Assembly: GCF_019977235.1 (NCBI RefSeq)
Contig: NZ_AP024646.1
Coordinates: 3,534,001-3,598,000 of the forward strand
Reading direction: 5' to 3'
Length of the DNA: 64,000 bases
Source of the DNA: Arthrobacter sp. StoSoilB5
GTDB taxonomy: Bacteria; Actinomycetota; Actinomycetes; Actinomycetales; Micrococcaceae
This document shows, one piece after another, positions 7,804-16,462 of the stretch. Under the pieces are notes generated by a model, which was not told the DNA's origin, made no database searches, and worked only from the letters and a program-made list of their open reading frames with translations. Both the position numbers and the translations under genes were made by a program. Within the stretch, counting starts at the first letter, position 1. Each line of letters opens with the position of its first letter.

Positions 7804-8763
7804 ATGACCGTCGCGGCTGATACCGGCCCCGCAACCGTGCACACAGTGGTGGCGGATTCGTTCCAGGAATGGAGCCGGGCCATCTCCGCGTCCTTTGTGC
7901 CGTTACTGGCCAAAGGTCCTAAGGATTCTGCCTTCCACGGGACCATGCGAGCCCGGGTCCTGGGTCAAATCTCCGTGGTCGAAGTGACGGCTGGCCCACA
8001 TACGGTCCTGCGAACGCCTGAGTTGATCGCAAAGTCCCCGGGACGCTTCTTCAAGCTCAGCATCCAGCTCTCCGGTTCCGGCCGTTTGGTTCAGGACGAA
8101 CGCGAAGCGGTGCTTCGACCCGGGGACCTCTCCATCTACGACACCTCCCGTCCTTACCAGCTAACGTTCGACGACGACTTCCGCACCTTGGTGCTGATGT
8201 TTCCGCACGTCCTGCTCGACTTGCCGGCCGAAGCCATGGGCCACGTAACCGCCCTCCGGATTCCTGGCGATGAAGGCCTCGGCGAGCTCATCAGCCCCTT
8301 CCTTGTCAAGCTTGCCGATAACCTCGAAGCCCTCTCGGGGGCCAATGGCCTCCGCCTGGTCCACAACGCACTGGACCTCGTCACTACCTTGTTCAACGGC
8401 GAGCTCGACCAGCTGATCGAGACCGGCCGCGATCCACACCTCCTCCTCCTGGGCCGGATCCATGACTACATCGAGGCCAATCTGGGTGACCCCGCGCTTT
8501 CCCCGGGAAGCATAGCCGCGGCCCACTACATCTCCACCCGCCACCTGCACGATCTTTTCCAGGAGATTGGCACCACCGTGGCCGCGTCCATCCGGCAGCG
8601 CCGGCTCGAACGCTGCAGGCGCGACCTCCTGGACCCTGTTCTGGCTGACCGGCCGGTTACGGCCATTGCAGCGCGATGGGGGTTTACTGACGCAGCGCAT
8701 TTCAGCCGGATCTTCCGGGCTGCCTTCGGGAACTCCCCCACCGGCTACCGCAACAGCCGCTGA
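7804..8763 (+). CDS. AraC-family transcriptional regulator (FeaR/NphR-like)
   Basis: About 319 residues from ATG 7804, with an AAGGGAG ribosome site upstream. The first 200 residues form an AraC-binding-like sensor domain (RFFKLSIQLSGSGRLVQDER, LRPGDLSIYDTSRPY), the arrangement seen in FeaR-type regulators. The C-terminal 100 residues hold the double helix-turn-helix: LSPGSIAAAHYISTRHLHDLF and then DRPVTAIAARWGFTDAAHFSRIFR with GNSPTGYR. FeaR-type proteins activate aromatic-amine catabolism genes. It is divergent from the amino acid/amine permease, its most likely target. No amine oxidase is seen in the window. Confidence 0.85.
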   Translation: MTVAADTGPATVHTVVADSFQEWSRAISASFVPLLAKGPKDSAFHGTMRARVLGQISVVEVTAGPHTVLRTPELIAKSPGRFFKLSIQLSGSGRLVQDEREAVLRPGDLSIYDTSRPYQLTFDDDFRTLVLMFPHVLLDLPAEAMGHVTALRIPGDEGLGELISPFLVKLADNLEALSGANGLRLVHNALDLVTTLFNGELDQLIETGRDPHLLLLGRIHDYIEANLGDPALSPGSIAAAHYISTRHLHDLFQEIGTTVAASIRQRRLERCRRDLLDPVLADRPVTAIAARWGFTDAAHFSRIFRAAFGNSPTGYRNSR

Positions 8764-8840
8764 CGGAAACCTTCGCCGGGACCCAAGCGACCGACGTCGG
8801 GCAGTCCGGTCTTTGGGCAGTTGGGATTCCGTGAAGGTGG

Positions 8841-10451
8841 CTAGGCTGCCGCCGTCGGGGCTGTCCCTTCGTCTGCCACGGCAGCCATCTCGTCCAGCAT
8901 CGCCCGCAGCAGTCGGAGTTCCAACCCAGCGAAGGCCGGATCACCCGCCCGGTTGAGCAGCTCCCCGGGGTCGGTGCGGTGATCGTAAAGTTCGGCCACG
9001 CCGGTACCGAAGTACTTTGTCAGCCGGCCCTCTGCCGTGATGATCGTCCGCATCCTCACCGGCCCTGGAAGCCCGTCGAGCCCAAACGGCTGCTCCTCCT
9101 CTACGAGCAAAGCTTCACGGTGGCCCTCCGCAGCCCCGTGCAGCAGCGGAACCAGCGAGCGGCCCTGGATACCCCGGTACGCCGTGGCACCGGTGAGCTC
9201 AAGCAAGGTTGGCGCCAGGTCGGCACTGGAAACCAGTGCCCCGGTGCGGCACGGGGAGGTGCCGGGAACGTGCAGCAGCAAGGGAACATTTGTGACTGCG
9301 CGGTAGTGGACAAAGTGCTTGAGCATGAGGCCGTGGTCCCCAAACAAGTCTCCGTGGTCACTGGTGAAAACGATGATGGTGTCCTCGGCCAGGCCCTGGC
9401 GTTCCAGCTCGTCCAGGATTCGGCCAATGTGCTCGTCCATCATGGTGATCAGGCCGTACTGTGCCGCCGCCGCGTGCCTGTACTGTTCCTCCGTTGCTGC
9501 CCAGGTCATGGTGGGGTCGGGGTTCGGCCGGCCCCGGTGCTCCATCATTGCCTGGATGTGCGGCGGCGACGCTGAATGGTCCTGGTCGAAACCCAGTGGC
9601 AGGGGCAGGGCACCGGGATCGTAGAGGTCCGAATAGCCTTCCGGGGGTGAAAAAGGATGGTGGGGGTCAGGGAAGGAGACGAACATGAAGAAGGGCTGGT
9701 CCTGGCCTGCCGCGTCCTTCAGATGCTCGATTGCCTTCTCGCTCACGTAGCTGGTGGGATGTACCTCGGCGGGAATGGCTGTCTGGTACACCTGGTCCCA
9801 TCCGCCGTACCGGCTGGCGGAGTTGCCCGCCCCGCCCAACGTCTCCGGGTCGATGCCACGTTCCCTCGCCCAATGAACATAGTGGCCTCCTGGCCGGTCC
9901 CCATGACCAATGACGAGGTCCACGTGTTGATAGCCGTAATAGTCGGCCGGGAGCCCGATAAAGCGCTCATCATGCGCATCGCGGTTCTCCCAGCGATCCC
10001 AGCCCGGCGCGTAGCCTTGCCGGCGTGCGTCGCCCACGGCCGGATCAAGGAGCATGGGATCGGTGGTCCGGATCTCCTTTGCCTGGTGCGGCTCAAACTC
10101 CCATCCCATGTTCTGGTGGTGAAGTTTTCCCACTCCCACAGTGCGGTAACCGCTCGCGGCCAAGGATCCGGGAACGGTCTGCGTCAGCGGATCCAGAGTT
10201 ATTCCGTTGCAGCGCGTCCCGTGCGCCGAGGGCCACCTGCCAGTCATCAAGCTGGCCCGGTTAGGCATGCAGGTAGGGTTCGCCACGGTCGCATTGTCGA
10301 AAACCACGCTCCGGGCTGCGAGCGCATCAAGGTTCGGTGTCCGGACGTTGGGATTGCCGCCGAAGCCCACGTGGTCGGCCCTTAATTGGTCTGCGATGAA
10401 GAACAGGACGTTGGGCCGGCCCTTGGCCGTAGCTCGGTGCTCCCCCGTCAT
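8841..10451 (-). CDS. Type I sulfatase (alkaline phosphatase superfamily)
   Basis: A 536-residue protein with the cysteine-type formylglycine signature CMPNRASLMTG; Cys61 would be converted to formylglycine and Arg65 is the conserved partner. Metal-site segments are FFIADQLRADH (Asp21) and FTSDHGDLFGDHG near residue 360. It hydrolyses a sulfate ester (or possibly a phosphonate/phosphate ester, since this branch includes such enzymes) and releases sulfate. No signal peptide is visible, so it works in the cytoplasm on imported substrate. Its ATG overlaps the ATPase stop (ATGA), making it the last gene of the operon. No formylglycine-generating enzyme is in the window, so one must act from elsewhere. 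Confidence 0.88.
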   Translation of the reverse strand: MTGEHRATAKGRPNVLFFIADQLRADHVGFGGNPNVRTPNLDALAARSVVFDNATVANPTCMPNRASLMTGRWPSAHGTRCNGITLDPLTQTVPGSLAASGYRTVGVGKLHHQNMGWEFEPHQAKEIRTTDPMLLDPAVGDARRQGYAPGWDRWENRDAHDERFIGLPADYYGYQHVDLVIGHGDRPGGHYVHWARERGIDPETLGGAGNSASRYGGWDQVYQTAIPAEVHPTSYVSEKAIEHLKDAAGQDQPFFMFVSFPDPHHPFSPPEGYSDLYDPGALPLPLGFDQDHSASPPHIQAMMEHRGRPNPDPTMTWAATEEQYRHAAAAQYGLITMMDEHIGRILDELERQGLAEDTIIVFTSDHGDLFGDHGLMLKHFVHYRAVTNVPLLLHVPGTSPCRTGALVSSADLAPTLLELTGATAYRGIQGRSLVPLLHGAAEGHREALLVEEEQPFGLDGLPGPVRMRTIITAEGRLTKYFGTGVAELYDHRTDPGELLNRAGDPAFAGLELRLLRAMLDEMAAVADEGTAPTAAA

Positions 10452-11302
10452 GCCGGCCTCTTGATGAGGGACAACACTTCGGTGCGCTGGCGCGCGAACT
10501 CCGGGAGTGAGCGCGTGGTGATCTGGTCGCGGGGAGCCGGCAGGTCGACGTCGACGATCTTCAGGACGCGGGCGGGTTTGGAACCCAGGACCACCACGCG
10601 GTCTGCCAGGTAGACTGCCTCGTCGATGTCATGGGTTACCACCAGAATGGTCATGTTGAAGTCGCGCCTGATCTTCAGGCACAGGTCTTCGAGGTCGAAG
10701 CGGGTCTGTGCGTCCACCGAAGCGAAGGGCTCGTCCATGATGAGGATTTCCGGCCGGTACGCGAGGGCGCGGGCGATCGCCACGCGCTGCTGCATGCCGC
10801 CGGACAGTTGCCAGGGGTATTGGTTATCCGCGTGGGAAAGCCCGACGGCTGCCAATGCGCTGTCGCAGCGTTCCTTCAGTTCCGCAGCGGGCAACTTGAG
10901 GTGCCGCAAAGGAAGAATGAGGTTCTTCCGGACGGTGAGCCATGGCATGAGGGAACGGTTGTAGTCCTGGAACACCAGCGCCATTTCGGGGGGCGGGCCG
11001 CTGATGGTCCGGCCATCAATGGCTGCCCGTCCGCTGCTGGCAGGATGGAGCCCGGCCAGGCATTTCAGGAGAGTCGTCTTTCCAACGCCGGAGGGACCGA
11101 CGATGCAGACAACCTCGCCGGCATCCACGGTAAAAGTGAGGTCTTCGATGACTGCATGTGTTTTTTCCCCACTGCCGTAGCTCTTCGCGAGGTGTGCCAC
11201 GTCCAACCGTGGGGTGGTTGCGTTGATGCGGGTTTCTGGTTGCTGTGCCATGGCGGACTTTCTGTTTCGGGTGGAAAGGCTCGTAGCCTGTCGGATGCTC
11301 AT
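10448..11302 (-). CDS. ABC transporter ATPase (SsuB/TauB type)
   Basis: About 284 residues if read from ATG 11302, which overlaps the permease stop as ATGA; ATG 11251 (MAQQPETR) is a shorter alternative. Visible motifs are Walker A GPSGVGKTT, Q-loop VFQDYNRSLMPW, signature LSGGMQQRVAIARAL, Walker B ILIMDEPFASVD and switch histidine VVTHDID. The sequence groups with nitrate/sulfonate/bicarbonate importers. It powers import by the two permeases just upstream, and its gene overlaps both neighbours by 4 bp, so synthesis is coupled. Confidence 0.9.
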   Translation of the reverse strand: MSIRQATSLSTRNRKSAMAQQPETRINATTPRLDVAHLAKSYGSGEKTHAVIEDLTFTVDAGEVVCIVGPSGVGKTTLLKCLAGLHPASSGRAAIDGRTISGPPPEMALVFQDYNRSLMPWLTVRKNLILPLRHLKLPAAELKERCDSALAAVGLSHADNQYPWQLSGGMQQRVAIARALAYRPEILIMDEPFASVDAQTRFDLEDLCLKIRRDFNMTILVVTHDIDEAVYLADRVVVLGSKPARVLKIVDVDLPAPRDQITTRSLPEFARQRTEVLSLIKRPA

Positions 11303-12081
11303 GCTGCACGCGCCATGCGTCGGGAGCCGATGTACCAGGACAGGACCTTGCGCTTGAGCACGCTGAAGAGGACATTGACCAGGAATCCGATGACGCCCAG
11401 GAGCAGGATCCCAGCCCACATGTCCGCGGTCATGAAGCTCTGCTGTGCCAGCAGCGTCATGGCTCCAATGCCTTGGGAACTGCCCAACATCTCGCTGGCG
11501 ATCATCACGATGAAGGCAACCTGCAGGCTGACCTGCAAGCCGGAGAAGATCTGCGGCGCGGCCGCGGGAAGGAGGACATTCAGAACCCGTTCCTTCCGGG
11601 TCAGCCTATAGACCCTGGCCACATCCATGAGATCGTTCCCCACCCCACGGATACCGTCAACCGTCGCGATCATCGTGGGGAAGAGCGCCGCCAACGCGAT
11701 GCTGGTCACGCGCATCTGCGTGCCGAATCCAATGAGGGAGATGAAGATCGGTACCAGGGCAACCGGCGGGATTCCCCGAAGGAAGTGGATCAAAGGATCC
11801 ACCATCCAGCGAACCGGGGGAACAAGAGCCGTCACAAACCCGATGGCAATCCCCGCAACGGCGGCAATGGCAAATCCCAGGAACAGGTTTCCCAGGCTTA
11901 GCAATACGTCCGACTGGAAGTGCTCAAAGAGCCATAGCTCCTGGAACCGGACAAGGATAGTCCGCAATGGCGGGAAGAAGGGGTCTGTGGAGTTCTCGGA
12001 CAGGAGCCACCATGCCGCCAACAGCAGCACGGGCGCACCCGCGCCGATCAACCAGTTTCTCATTGTGCGGTTTCTCATCAC
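11299..12081 (-). CDS. ABC transporter permease (SsuC/TauC type), second
   Basis: A 260-residue membrane protein with about six helices. The EAA-type cytoplasmic loop reads ARVYRLTRKERVLNVLLPAAAPQIF, preceded by FLRGIPPVALVPIFISLIGFG, both characteristic of nitrate/sulfonate/taurine permeases. It overlaps the upstream permease and downstream ATPase genes by 4 bp each. With the neighbouring permease it would make a heterodimeric channel, which is less usual than the homodimer of SsuC systems. Confidence 0.88.
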   Translation of the reverse strand: MMRNRTMRNWLIGAGAPVLLLAAWWLLSENSTDPFFPPLRTILVRFQELWLFEHFQSDVLLSLGNLFLGFAIAAVAGIAIGFVTALVPPVRWMVDPLIHFLRGIPPVALVPIFISLIGFGTQMRVTSIALAALFPTMIATVDGIRGVGNDLMDVARVYRLTRKERVLNVLLPAAAPQIFSGLQVSLQVAFIVMIASEMLGSSQGIGAMTLLAQQSFMTADMWAGILLLGVIGFLVNVLFSVLKRKVLSWYIGSRRMARAA

Positions 12082-12851
12082 GGCACCACTTCACGGTAGG
12101 ACTCATGCCAGCGCAGGACCCGGCGCTCGGCCAGACGGGTGGCGCCTTGGAAGAACAGGCCCAGGACACCCAGCACGATCACCAAACCATAGAGGCTGGC
12201 GTAGTCACCGGCGGCCTGGGCTTGGTAGATGCTTTGGCCAAGGCCAGGACCACCGCCGAGCAGGCCCGCCACTACAGTGACCACCAACGCGGCCGGTGCT
12301 GCCACCCGCATGGCTGTTCCGATATAGGGCATGGCGCTGGGAAGCACCACTCGGGCAAGGATCTCGGACTCGCCCATCCCATAGGACCGTGCGGTGTCCC
12401 TCGCCACGGGATCGGTACTCTGGACTCCGTCCACAGTCTGCATGATGATCGGCAGGAGGCAGCCGAACACCACCAGGAACATGGACATCTCTCCTGTTGG
12501 GCCGAGCACCAGCACGGCCAGGGGAAGAATAACGATGGGCGGAACGGGCTTCAGGAATTCCAGCACCGCCAAGGTAGCGAACCTGACGGTCTCAAAACTC
12601 CCGACAAGCAGACCCAGGACGACGCCTGCCACCGCAGACAAAGCCAGCGCGAGCAGGGCGATCCCGATCGTGGCTCCCAACGATGACCAGAACGTAGCCG
12701 TCCCCAGGATGGTTGCCAGGGTGCTGAATACAGTGGTGGCTGGCGGCAGGGCATTTCCTGCCACCTTTGCCTCGGCAAGCACCTGCCAGATGATCAGCGC
12801 TGCCGCAATGCCCAGCGCGCTGAAGGTCAACGGGCGAATGGACCCTTTCAT
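12078..12851 (-). CDS. ABC transporter permease (SsuC/TauC type), first
   Basis: A 257-residue membrane protein of the same family as the next gene but clearly different in sequence. It has FLKPVPPIVILPLAVLVLG and the EAA loop ARSYGMGESEILARVVLPSA. It starts 27 bp after the binding-protein stop and ends in a 4-bp overlap with the second permease. The presence of two distinct permeases suggests an asymmetric transporter core. Confidence 0.88.
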   Translation of the reverse strand: MKGSIRPLTFSALGIAAALIIWQVLAEAKVAGNALPPATTVFSTLATILGTATFWSSLGATIGIALLALALSAVAGVVLGLLVGSFETVRFATLAVLEFLKPVPPIVILPLAVLVLGPTGEMSMFLVVFGCLLPIIMQTVDGVQSTDPVARDTARSYGMGESEILARVVLPSAMPYIGTAMRVAAPAALVVTVVAGLLGGGPGLGQSIYQAQAAGDYASLYGLVIVLGVLGLFFQGATRLAERRVLRWHESYREVVP

Positions 12852-12878
12852 GATGAATCTCCCATGCTCGGTTCGCGC

Positions 12879-13871
12879 CTACTTTCCGAAGACAAGATCG
12901 CCCGGCAGCTTCACAGGTGCACTAAGGAAACCGAGGTCCGCAAGGTTCTTGTTGGCCCTTTCGATGTCCTCTGTGCGGACGTCCTCAGGCCAGTAGTTCA
13001 CTGCTCCTGATTTCACGACGTCCAGAGGGGTCTTGGTGATCTCAGCGCTGAGTTGCTGCGCCTCTTCGATGTGGCCATTGGCGTAGGCGTTGGCCTTATA
13101 AATGGCTGCCTTGAAACCCTGCAAGGCCTTCTCCTTGGATTTCACGGTGTTGGCACCCGATACCCAGAGACCGATTGCGCCCTGTTCAAAGAATTCGACG
13201 CCAGGGGATGCCAGCAGCCTGTTGCCCTCGGACATCGCCTTCGAGGTGAAAGGTGCAACGAGTGACGCTGCGTCGACGCGTCCGGAGTTCAGGGATTGAA
13301 GGGCCGACGAAGGATCCAGGACCATCCAGTTCACCTTGGCGGGGTCGCCGCCGTCGTCCTTGACGAGCTTGCTGACTGTGACCTCCAACTGTGCCTTGCG
13401 GGCCGGGACGCTGACGCTCTTGCCTTCGAGGTCTTTGGGCCGGGAGATCGACGATGCCTTCTGGACCAGGAGCCCTGTGTCATCGACCCGGTTGAGATCG
13501 CTGGATTTCCCTGCGCCGTCTTTATAGCCATCGGCAGCAGCGATGATCTTGAGTGGCACGTTCTGGCTCAGGGCATTCAGCAGCGGGATGGAGGGTGTAT
13601 AGGTGAGGTCGATCTGTCCGCTCTGGGCAGCTGCAATACCGGCGGGCGGGTTGGCAATAACGGAAGTCTCGACGTTGAGACCCTGTTCCTTGAAATAGCC
13701 CTTATTGATGGCAAGCCGGATCGCGGCATCGGATCCGATACCGATGGTACCCACCTTCAATGTGGTGGTCCCGTCAGCGGCCGGGGTGGAAGCCGGGCTT
13801 GACCCGCCGCCGCAGGCTGCAAGTGCCATGGACAGTACTGCGGCCAGTGCCAAAGGAATACTGCGTCGCAT
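12879..13871 (-). CDS. Solute-binding lipoprotein of the ABC importer (SsuA/NMT1-like)
   Basis: A 330-residue secreted lipoprotein: basic MRRS, hydrophobic stretch and lipobox LAAC with Cys20, then a G/S/P/T linker. The mature part matches the NMT1/SsuA periplasmic-binding fold: KVGTIGIGSDAAIRLAINKGYFKEQGL, then AAAQSGQIDLTYTPSIP and SSALQSLNSGRVDAAS. It captures the substrate at the outer face of the membrane and hands it to the permeases. Family members bind sulfonates, taurine, thiamine precursors and aromatic sulfates. The sulfatase in the same operon points to a sulfate ester. Confidence 0.87.
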   Translation of the reverse strand: MRRSIPLALAAVLSMALAACGGGSSPASTPAADGTTTLKVGTIGIGSDAAIRLAINKGYFKEQGLNVETSVIANPPAGIAAAQSGQIDLTYTPSIPLLNALSQNVPLKIIAAADGYKDGAGKSSDLNRVDDTGLLVQKASSISRPKDLEGKSVSVPARKAQLEVTVSKLVKDDGGDPAKVNWMVLDPSSALQSLNSGRVDAASLVAPFTSKAMSEGNRLLASPGVEFFEQGAIGLWVSGANTVKSKEKALQGFKAAIYKANAYANGHIEEAQQLSAEITKTPLDVVKSGAVNYWPEDVRTEDIERANKNLADLGFLSAPVKLPGDLVFGK

Positions 13872-13918
13872 GTGGTGCTCCTTGAATCGCGAAATGGTTG
13901 GAACGGATGGGGATTGTT

Positions 13919-15619
13919 CTAGGTGTTGGACTGATGGACTACGCGGCCACCGCTCAGCGTGAGCCTGACCTCGGCATCGAGGAGCTTCTCGATCTCCCCG
14001 TCATCCGGCCAGGGGTTTGACAGCAGGCAAAGATCCGCGGCCATTCCCGGTATCAGGGCTCCTTTGAAATGTTCGGCGTGATCTTGCCAGGCCGCGTCAA
14101 TGGTCATCGCAGCGAGTGCTTGGCGCCCGGTTATCCGTTCAGGATCACCGGAGTTTCCCGGCGTGGACCGGGTGGCCCGTCGAACAGCAGCCGCTACAGT
14201 GCGGCGCCAATCCGGGCTGGTCACGGGCGCGTCTGAGGCCAGGTTGAAGTGCACGCCGGCATCCAGTGCTGAACGCAGTGGCTGGTGGCGGGAAAACCGA
14301 TCCTCGCCCAGTACCTGGCGCATCATGTCCCCGGCTTCCTCGCGGATCAGCGGGTTGGTGCTGTAGCCGATGTCGTGGGAAGACATCGTGGCGAGGGTTT
14401 CGGTATCGCTGAAGGCGCCGTGGATGATGTAATGGCGGTTTCCTGCTTTGGAACCACCTTCCCCGGGACTATCGGATACTGCCACGATCGCTTCCACGGC
14501 CGCGGTCGTGGCTGCGTCTCCCGTGGCGTGGACTCCAGCCTGCATTCCCGCGTCATTGATGAGCCCCAGGATCTTGTTCAGTTCCGCGACCCTTTGAGCG
14601 TCATCGGCACCTTGGATCACCAGCCGGCCGTGCGTGCAGGCCTTTCCGTAAGGTTCGCTCATCCACGCGGTACCGCTGCGGGGAATGCCGTCGGCGAAGA
14701 CCTTGACGCCGGCAATCCGCAACTGCGCCGGATCAATGCCCCTGTTCAGGTACGTTTCCGCCAGGCCGCTCTTCAAGCCCTCGTCGATCGCGTTCGCGTT
14801 GGCTCCCCCGGTTCCCGCGAACAGCATCAGGACATTGATCCTTAGCGTCAGTTCATCAGCCACGGCGAGGTCCCCGAGTAACTCAAGCGCCGCCGTCGAG
14901 CCTGCGCCGTCCATGAGTCCGGCACTTGCAGGACCCAGGCCGGGATCCGTGAGCGAGGTAATGCCCAGCGAGTGCAGCTGTTCCTGGAGTTGCAGCAGCG
15001 CGGGGCGAAGCGTGGCCTCCGGCACCGGTGGCATCATCCTTGAGACGAGTTGCATGGCACCGTCCTGAAGAAGGCCTGTTGGGCTGCCATCGGCCGCCCG
15101 CACCAGTTTGCCGCCGTCGATGTCTGCAGTAGAAGCAGAGATGCCGGCACGACGCAGCGCCTCCCGGTTGGCCAGAAGTTGATGGCCCGTGCTGTCGAAC
15201 GCCACAACCGGCGTACCCGGGCGGCAATCCAGCAATTGTCCGGTTGCTGGTCCGAGCAGTGCCTCGTCCCAACCATGTGCGCGAACCCAGCCGTCCTCGC
15301 CGGCGGGCGCATTGTTGACGACATCCACCACTGCCGCCCAGTCAGCCGCCACTGATGAATCCAGCCGTACGTAACCAAAGGCGGCCATCGCTGCCGAGAC
15401 GAAATGCAGGTGGGCATCGTTGATGCCAGGAATGACAGCGCCTCCGGCGGCGTCGACAACTAAAGTGACGGGCCCGATCGCCCGCTCAGTTTCTTCCGTT
15501 CCCAGCGCCATGACGCGGCCATCCTTGACGGCTATGGCGTGAGCCATCCGGTCAGGTTCTGCCGGGTCCATTGTGTGGACCGAGGCATTGACGATCACCA
15601 GATCGGCAAATTCTTGCAT
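13919..15619 (-). CDS. Amidohydrolase family 3 protein (YtcJ-like)
   Basis: A 566-residue metal-dependent hydrolase. It has the N-terminal beta-sandwich piece DLVIVNASVHTMD, the metal motif DAHLHF (His70, His72) after VIPGIN, RIAGVKVFADG in the barrel, AGVHATGDAA, and a C-terminal return to the sandwich (GMAADLCLLSNPW). Relatives deformylate N-substituted formamides or open cyclic amides; most have no known substrate. It is the first gene of the sulfatase-transporter operon and probably processes the same imported compound. A 20-bp palindrome lies about 18 bp before its start. Confidence 0.85.
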   Translation of the reverse strand: MQEFADLVIVNASVHTMDPAEPDRMAHAIAVKDGRVMALGTEETERAIGPVTLVVDAAGGAVIPGINDAHLHFVSAAMAAFGYVRLDSSVAADWAAVVDVVNNAPAGEDGWVRAHGWDEALLGPATGQLLDCRPGTPVVAFDSTGHQLLANREALRRAGISASTADIDGGKLVRAADGSPTGLLQDGAMQLVSRMMPPVPEATLRPALLQLQEQLHSLGITSLTDPGLGPASAGLMDGAGSTAALELLGDLAVADELTLRINVLMLFAGTGGANANAIDEGLKSGLAETYLNRGIDPAQLRIAGVKVFADGIPRSGTAWMSEPYGKACTHGRLVIQGADDAQRVAELNKILGLINDAGMQAGVHATGDAATTAAVEAIVAVSDSPGEGGSKAGNRHYIIHGAFSDTETLATMSSHDIGYSTNPLIREEAGDMMRQVLGEDRFSRHQPLRSALDAGVHFNLASDAPVTSPDWRRTVAAAVRRATRSTPGNSGDPERITGRQALAAMTIDAAWQDHAEHFKGALIPGMAADLCLLSNPWPDDGEIEKLLDAEVRLTLSGGRVVHQSNT

Positions 15620-15636
15620 CGGTTCTCCCTAGATCA

Positions 15637-15656
15637 CTGCATCCACTGTGATGCAG
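15637..15656. promoter_or_regulatory. 20-bp palindrome, candidate TetR operator
   Basis: CTGCATC-CACTGT-GATGCAG: perfect 7-bp arms around a 6-nt spacer, 18 bp upstream of the amidohydrolase start, in the gap shared with the divergent TetR gene. Size and position fit a TetR-family operator. An additional 11-mer direct repeat (CTTGACTGGGT at 15682, CTTGACTAGGT at 15695) lies in the same gap. Confidence 0.5.
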
Positions 15657-15850
15657 GCAACGTTCTAGAAAGAGTATGTCGCTTGACTGGGTCACTTGAC
15701 TAGGTTTTCCGGTAAAATTCTTTTCAGGATCTTTTCCAAGGTCCGCGCGGTATTGCCAAAAGCACGCTTGGGCTCAGAACGCCTAGGATCGATGAGACCG
15801 ATGATTGGGCTGCCTGATCACGGAAAGACTGAGGACAGGAAGGGGCGCGG

Positions 15851-16462
15851 ATGGCCAGGGTTCCCGCCGAAGCTAGGCGGCTGCAGTTTGTTGAGGCTGC
15901 GGCGCGGGTCATCGCCCAGGATGGACTCGCCTCGGCAACTACGCGCCGGATCGCCAGCGAAGCCGACGCGCCCCTTGCGGCGCTCCACTACTGTTTCCGA
16001 AGCAAGGACGAACTCCTGGAAGAGGTCTACAACTTCCTGAGCAGGGACTACGCGAAAGCACTGGAGCCAGTGGCTGATCCGGGCTTGGGCCTGCGCCATA
16101 TGATCGGCGCCCATGCACGGCGCATTTGGACGCGAATGCTGGAGAACCCACACGAGCAGGTGACCACCTTCGAACTGCTGCTCCGGCGGTTCCGCGTCGA
16201 AGCAGATGACCAGCCCCAGGCCCTGCTGATGAACCGCTCCATGTACGACGGCTGGGTCAGTTCAACGCTGGAGCTCTTCCGTGGCGCGGTCGATGCTGCC
16301 GGCGAGCCAGTCCCCCACAACCTGGAGGACATCACCCGGCTCTTCATTTCGGGCATCGACGGCATCAGCATGCAGCACTTGGCCGACCCCGATGAAGAGC
16401 GGTCCATGCGCCTGGTGGAGTTGATGGCCCGCTCCCTCGCCGGAGCCCTGGACTATTCCTGA
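15851..16462 (+). CDS. TetR-family transcriptional regulator
   Basis: A 203-residue protein with AGGAAGGGG ahead of ATG 15851. The N-terminal DNA-binding domain covers residues 8-52: QFVEAAARVIAQDGLASATTRRIASEADAPLAALHYCF, with the usual SKDELLEEV helix after it. The C-terminal half is a ligand domain specific to its branch (FISGIDGISMQHLADPDEE). It is divergent from the six-gene sulfatase operon and is the natural candidate for its repressor, with the palindrome at 15637-15656 as operator. Its 3' end overlaps the convergent MFS gene by 10 bp. Confidence 0.85.
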   Translation: MARVPAEARRLQFVEAAARVIAQDGLASATTRRIASEADAPLAALHYCFRSKDELLEEVYNFLSRDYAKALEPVADPGLGLRHMIGAHARRIWTRMLENPHEQVTTFELLLRRFRVEADDQPQALLMNRSMYDGWVSSTLELFRGAVDAAGEPVPHNLEDITRLFISGIDGISMQHLADPDEERSMRLVELMARSLAGALDYS

